A DNA stretch of 64,000 nucleotides from Burkholderiales bacterium. GTDB lineage: Bacteria; Pseudomonadota; Gammaproteobacteria; Burkholderiales; SG8-39. Numbering within the stretch: position 1 is the stretch's first letter; every line of letters begins with the position of its first letter. A model generated the notes under the pieces. It did not search any database and had not been told where the DNA came from. It worked only from the letters and a program-made list of their open reading frames with translations. Position numbers and translations under genes: made by a program. Positions 60,336 to 64,000 of this stretch are shown here, piece by piece. The stretch covers positions 1-64,000 of the forward strand of contig JADGRQ010000014.1 of assembly GCA_017880775.1 (NCBI GenBank). Direction: 5' to 3'.

Positions 60336-60424
60336 GGGTCATGAATCCTTCGAGTGGGAAAGGGATTCTCGACTACGACATCCGCTTTGTCACGTGCGCC
60401 CTCTGGCGGGAACGGCTTGACCCG

Positions 60425-60447
60425 AAATCTACAAAAACGTAGAATTT
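60425..60447. promoter_or_regulatory. Candidate operator of the RHH/GNAT toxin-antitoxin pair
   Basis: AAATCTAC-AAAAAC-GTAGAATTT is an AT-rich imperfect palindrome (core TCTAC/GTAGA) 18 bases before the antitoxin ATG, between it and the divergent PrpD operon. Ribbon-helix-helix antitoxins bind such sites to repress their own operon. GAGGAG follows as the ribosome site. Confidence 0.5.
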
Positions 60448-60464
60448 TGTGAGGAGTCAAGGAA

Positions 60465-60746
60465 ATGGAAAAGGAAAACCGCAAGGAAACCCAGATTTCC
60501 GCGCTCGTGTCCGCTGCGACCCGGGACCTGCTCGAACGGCACGTGCGCGCGAGCGGAGTGAAGAAGGGCCACCTGGTTGAGCAGGCGCTGCAGCACTATC
60601 TGGTCGCGCTGGAGCAGCTGCCCGCCGACGTCGTCGTTCATCCAAAGCTCGTCGTGACGCGCAAGTCCGGCGAGGCGATCCTGAAGCAGATCCAGACCGG
60701 CAAGCCCACTAAGGCGCTGCGCGACCTGATGCGCGATGGAGATTAG
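60465..60746 (+). CDS. RHH-type antitoxin of GNAT toxin
   Basis: A 93-residue protein: NRKETQISALVSAATRDLLE, then RHVRASGVKKGHLVEQALQH. The first segment is a beta-strand plus two helices of a ribbon-helix-helix DNA-binding domain. The C-terminal 40 residues (VVHPKLVVTRKSGEAILKQI, then PTKALRDLMRDGD) would bind the toxin's active site. Overlaps the GNAT gene by 11 bases. The arrangement matches DUF1778/TacA-like antitoxins, though the sequence is not a close DUF1778 match. Confidence 0.8.
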   Translation: MEKENRKETQISALVSAATRDLLERHVRASGVKKGHLVEQALQHYLVALEQLPADVVVHPKLVVTRKSGEAILKQIQTGKPTKALRDLMRDGD

Positions 60747-61257
60747 GGCGCTGCGCGAAGCGGACGAGCGCTCCCAGTTCCGCTCCGGCGACCCCGATCT
60801 TAATCGCTTCTTCCACCGCTTCGCGGCGCAGAACCAGTTCAGGCACTTCGTCGGCGTCACCTACGTAGCGCTCATGGACGGGCGGATCCTCGGATTCGCG
60901 ACGGTCGCTCCGGGCCATATTGAGACCGAGGGGCTGCCCGCAGCCGCGCGCCGCAAGCTGCCGCGATACCCGTTGCCCGTCCTGCGCCTTGCGCGCCTCG
61001 CCGTGGACCAGCCGGCCCAGGGGCAGGGGCTCGGTGGGCAGCTCCTGCGCTTCGTGCTCCAACTCGCCGGGCGGATGGCCGCCGACTTCGGCTGCGCCGG
61101 CGTGATCGTCGACGCGAAGCGCGGCGCAGTCGAGTTTTACGCGAAGCACGGGTTCATCCCGCTGGAGGCGGTCAGCGGCCAGTCGGATGCGCGGCCGCGT
61201 CCCACTGCGATGTTTCTCGCGATGAGCGCCATCCGGGAAGCGTCGGAAGGGCGGTGA
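60736..61257 (+). CDS. GNAT-family acetyltransferase toxin (TacT-like)
   Basis: A 173-residue GNAT. LREADERSQFRSGDPDLNRF resembles the start of TacT/AtaT toxins (F-x-C/S-G-x-x-x-L-D/N-x-F). The acetyl-CoA loop is LARLAVDQPAQGQGLGGQLL (Q/R-x-x-G-x-G/A), and GCAGVIVDAKRGAVEFYAKH followed by GF is the C-terminal motif with the likely catalytic Tyr. Toxins of this type acetylate aminoacyl-tRNA and stop translation. Its start lies within the antitoxin gene. It could instead be a metabolic GNAT, but the overlap favours a toxin. Confidence 0.85.
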   Translation: MEIRALREADERSQFRSGDPDLNRFFHRFAAQNQFRHFVGVTYVALMDGRILGFATVAPGHIETEGLPAAARRKLPRYPLPVLRLARLAVDQPAQGQGLGGQLLRFVLQLAGRMAADFGCAGVIVDAKRGAVEFYAKHGFIPLEAVSGQSDARPRPTAMFLAMSAIREASEGR

Positions 61258-61318
61258 GGCGAGGTGAGGTGAGCCGATCTCTTCGCGCGTGCGGCGCCTC
61301 GCCAGCGCGATTCTCCGC

Positions 61319-63403
61319 TCAATTCCTTTTGTTGTTCCGCCTCGCTCGCCACGCGAAGACCATCCACACGACGAGCACGAGCAGCAACATGGCGACAGCG
61401 ACACCGGCTGCAAACCTGCCGCCGGGGCGGTCGGTGATGCTCGATAGCAGGCTGGGTGCCGGATCGCCCGGCCGGTGCAGCGCGAAGGCAATGATCGCGT
61501 CGCCGAGCTTGCCACCCGCGTCGGAGCGTCCGCCCGCCGCGACGACGACGAACTGCCGCCCCTGCCACCGGTAAGACATCGGCGTCGCAATTGCCGCGGC
61601 CGGCAGCCTGCCGGTCCACAGTTCAGCACCAGACTTGGCATCGAAGGCACGCAAATAGCGGTCGAGCGCCGCGCCGATGAAGACGAGCCCACCGCGCGTG
61701 ACGAGCGGGCCGCCGAAGTTGGGCGTGCCGTGGTGCATGGCGATGCCGAGCGGCGCGATTTCCTCGGTGGTGCCGAGATTCGCTTCCCACAGGATGCGCT
61801 TGGATCGCAGGTCCAGCGCCGCGAGCACGCCCCAGGGCGGCGGGTTGCAGGGCATGCCCAAGGGCGAGAGGAGGAGTTCCCGCTTCATGCCGAACGGCGC
61901 GCCGGCCTGCGGCGAGACTTCGCGATCGGGAAAGCGCTTTTTCATCGCGTCGAACTCCCCCGCGGGAAACAGGGTCACGAAGTGCGCGAGCCGGCTGGTG
62001 TTGACGTACACGATGTCGGTCGCGGGATCGATCGCGACGCCGCCCCAGTTGATGCCGCCGCCGGTAAACGGAAACAGAATGGTTCCTTGTTCGCTGGGTG
62101 GAGTGTAGAGGCCATCATTGCGCGCACCAGCGATCCGCTCGCGACATCTGCCCCGGTCCCAGAACGTGAGGCCCCAGGCGTCGTCCGCAGTCAGCCGCGA
62201 CGGCGCGAGCAGCGGCAGGTCGGCGGGAAATGGCTGCGTCGGCGACAGCGCCTCGCCGGCCGCGCCGCCCTGCGGCACTGTGCGCTCCTCGACCGGAAAC
62301 ACGGGCGTGCCCGAGTCGCGATCGAGCACGAACAGCATCGCCTGCTTGTTCCCTACGATGACGACGTCGCGCGGCTTGCCAGCGACACTGATGGTGGCCA
62401 GCGTCGGCTGCGCCGGGACGTCGTAATCCCAGACGTCGTGGTGCACGGTCTGGAAGTGCCAGGCCATCGCGCCGTCGTCGAGCTTGAGCGCGACGACGGA
62501 GTTAGCGTACAGGTTTGCGCCGGGCCGCAGGCCCCCGTAGAAATCCGGGCTCGGGCTGGAGGTCGGCAGGAACACCAGCCCGCGCGCGGGATCCACGGAC
62601 ATCGGCGCCCAGACGTTCGCGCTCCCTGCGCTCTTCCAGCCTTCGCCCCAGGTTTTCGCCGCCGGGTCCGCGGCATCGCGCGGAATCGGGTCCCACTGCC
62701 AGCGCAGCTTGCCCGTTCGCGCGTCGTAGGCGTGCACGGTGCCTCGGGGCGAGGCGACCCGCTGGTTGTCGTTGATCGCCGAGCCCACGACGACCACGCC
62801 GCCCGCCGCCACCGGCGGCGAGGTGATCTGCCATTCCCCGGGACCCAGGAGCGGCTTTCCGATGTCGACCTGCACCTCGCCCTGCGCGCCGAAATCGGCG
62901 CAAGGTTTTCCCGACGCGAGATCGAGCGCGATGACGCGCGCGTCGTTGGTCGCGGTGAATATGCGCGCCGCGCAAGCCGCCCCCGCTTTCGCATCCGGAT
63001 CGCGCCACAGCGCGACGCCGCGGCAATTGAACAGGTTCGCCGGGCGGTAGTCGGTGCGGATTATCGGATCGAAACGCCATCGCTCGGCGCCCGAGCCCGG
63101 ATCGAGCGCGATCACTTCATTGAACGACGTGCACAGGACGAGGCGATCGTCGGCGAGGATCGGGGTCACCTGGAACTTGCTGCGCTGCATCGCCTTCGCG
63201 TCGCGCTTGTCGAGATCCCCGGTGCGGTAGGTCCATGCAATCGAGAGATTGCCCACGTTTCCCGGCGAGATCTCCGGGATCGGGGCGTAGCCCGTACCTC
63301 CGGTGTCGGCGCCGTAGTGCTCTGGGAAACCTGCGCCGAGAGCGGGTAGGGCACAGGCCACGGCGCAGGCTGCGAGGCTTCGGCGCAAGAGGCAATGCTT
63401 CAT
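61319..63403 (-). CDS. PQQ-dependent dehydrogenase (quinoprotein glucose dehydrogenase-like)
   Basis: A 694-residue exported quinoprotein with signal peptide MKHCLLRRSLAACAVACALP and a C-terminal membrane helix (FAAGVAVAMLLLVLVVWMVF). The eight-bladed beta-propeller shows repeated W-motifs: GSGAERWRFDP, RTGKLRWQWDP, FQTVHHDVWDYDVPAQPTLA, GAELWTGRLPA. H-D-V-W-D-Y-D-x-P is the hallmark of PQQ glucose-type dehydrogenases. The five N-terminal helices of membrane GDH are absent and the anchor is C-terminal instead. Substrate unknown; electrons would go to ubiquinone or a separate cytochrome. Confidence 0.9.
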   Translation of the reverse strand: MKHCLLRRSLAACAVACALPALGAGFPEHYGADTGGTGYAPIPEISPGNVGNLSIAWTYRTGDLDKRDAKAMQRSKFQVTPILADDRLVLCTSFNEVIALDPGSGAERWRFDPIIRTDYRPANLFNCRGVALWRDPDAKAGAACAARIFTATNDARVIALDLASGKPCADFGAQGEVQVDIGKPLLGPGEWQITSPPVAAGGVVVVGSAINDNQRVASPRGTVHAYDARTGKLRWQWDPIPRDAADPAAKTWGEGWKSAGSANVWAPMSVDPARGLVFLPTSSPSPDFYGGLRPGANLYANSVVALKLDDGAMAWHFQTVHHDVWDYDVPAQPTLATISVAGKPRDVVIVGNKQAMLFVLDRDSGTPVFPVEERTVPQGGAAGEALSPTQPFPADLPLLAPSRLTADDAWGLTFWDRGRCRERIAGARNDGLYTPPSEQGTILFPFTGGGINWGGVAIDPATDIVYVNTSRLAHFVTLFPAGEFDAMKKRFPDREVSPQAGAPFGMKRELLLSPLGMPCNPPPWGVLAALDLRSKRILWEANLGTTEEIAPLGIAMHHGTPNFGGPLVTRGGLVFIGAALDRYLRAFDAKSGAELWTGRLPAAAIATPMSYRWQGRQFVVVAAGGRSDAGGKLGDAIIAFALHRPGDPAPSLLSSITDRPGGRFAAGVAVAMLLLVLVVWMVFAWRARRNNKRN

Positions 63404-63616
63404 TTCTTGGAAGTTTATGCGACTTTCACCCACTGGTTGCGGCCGCTGTTCGGGCTGAAGGACGCAGGTCATCCGGCTTGGTGCCTGTCGCGTTCATCGG
63501 GGCATGTGGGACGAGCCGGCAGAACGTGTCGAGCACCCGGGGCCGCTAATTGCGCGAGCCGGCGTGACGCGGTATTCAAATAGAATCACCTACTCTCAAC
63601 AACGGAGCCGCAGCGC

Positions 63617-64000
63617 ATGAAAATCTCGATACTCGATGACTACCACGACACGTTGCGCACGCTTGCCTGTTTCAGCAAGCTCTCAGGCCACGACGTGAAG
63701 ATCTGGAATGATCACGTCCAGGACGTCGATCAACTGGCCGGGCGGCTGAAGGACACTGAAGCGCTGGTGCTGATACGCGAGCGCACGATAATCCGCGCTC
63801 CGCTGCTCGAGCGGCTGCCGAAACTCAAGCTCATCAGCCAACGCAGCGTGTACCCGCACATCGATATCGACGCCTGCACACGGCTCGGCGTGATCGTGTC
63901 TTCGAACATGCATGCCGGCACGCCGTCGTATGCGACCGCGGAACTGACATGGGGGCTGATTCTTGCCGCGATGCGCCAGATACCCCAGCAGATGAGCGCG
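63617..64000 (+). CDS. D-2-hydroxyacid dehydrogenase, partial (cut by right edge)
   Basis: The frame from the ATG at 63617 stays open to the end of the window: [20 protein letters not shown], then [40 protein letters not shown] and [20 protein letters not shown]. This is the N-terminal part of a D-isomer 2-hydroxyacid dehydrogenase (SerA/GyaR type), including the conserved L-I-S-Q-R and A-E-L-x-W-x-L-I-L-A segments. The NAD-binding domain lies beyond the edge. GGAG lies 11 bases before the start. Confidence 0.85.
   Translation, partial: MKISILDDYHDTLRTLACFSKLSGHDVKIWNDHVQDVDQLAGRLKDTEALVLIRERTIIRAPLLERLPKLKLISQRSVYPHIDIDACTRLGVIVSSNMHAGTPSYATAELTWGLILAAMRQIPQQMSA

Overview
The window is about 68% GC by eye over most of its length. 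It reads as a chromosome segment of a betaproteobacterium, most likely Burkholderiales-like. Pointers to this are the trxA-rho-rpmE order, a 7Fe ferredoxin FdxA, Kup, an AddAB-like nuclease-helicase pair, and several periplasmic tripartite-tricarboxylate (Bug/TctC) binding proteins: four intact and one broken. No rRNA, tRNA, CRISPR array or complete transposon was recognised.

Layout. 0-3.5 kb: AbrB-type antitoxin (cut by the left edge), a Bug receptor, a phosphoribosyltransferase/nitroreductase/small membrane protein cluster behind an FNR-like box, and pssA. 3.7-9.8 kb: a DUF1080 lipoprotein, a beta-hydroxyacid dehydrogenase, an orphan CoxL-like molybdo-hydroxylase, RidA, an FAD-linked oxidase and DUF6494. 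9.8-18 kb: a remnant of pgi, an ArnT-like glycosyltransferase, rpmE, rho, trxA, fdxA, kup, a LuxR-type regulator, a VOC protein and a PNPOx-like protein. 18-24 kb: hicBA and the addB/addA-like pair. 24-30 kb: vapBC, then a small catabolic operon (Bug receptor, crotonase, ADP-forming-type acyl-CoA ligase, RidA), then a second, internally deleted vapBC and further broken genes.

30.6-36.6 kb is a sharply AT-richer island with three large genes: a CHAT-domain (caspase-like) protein facing a two-gene SIR2-HerA operon. SIR2-HerA is a known NAD-depleting anti-phage module (Nezha type). The convergent CHAT partner is the most interesting feature of the window.

36.8-50 kb: class III cyclase, glutathione transferases, a metallo-hydrolase, a patch of ORF6N and mepA remnants with two long palindromes, DUF433/DUF5615 and RHH/RelE toxin-antitoxin pairs, an epoxide-hydrolase-like enzyme, acyl-CoA dehydrogenase plus MFS transporter, truncated HxlR and cytochrome P460 genes meeting head to head, small membrane and secreted proteins, a MaoC-like protein and a glutaredoxin-DinB fusion. 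50-60 kb: a broken Bug receptor, a MetX-like hydrolase, then one long minus-strand operon with three MmgE/PrpD enzymes, two lactonase-like metallo-hydrolases and two Bug receptors, probably uptake and breakdown of an unidentified carboxylate. 60.4-64 kb: an RHH/GNAT toxin-antitoxin pair, a PQQ-dependent dehydrogenase and the start of a D-2-hydroxyacid dehydrogenase cut by the right edge.

Two themes recur. There are at least six toxin-antitoxin loci, and an unusual number of short gene remnants at junctions, suggesting repeated insertion and deletion in this part of the chromosome.
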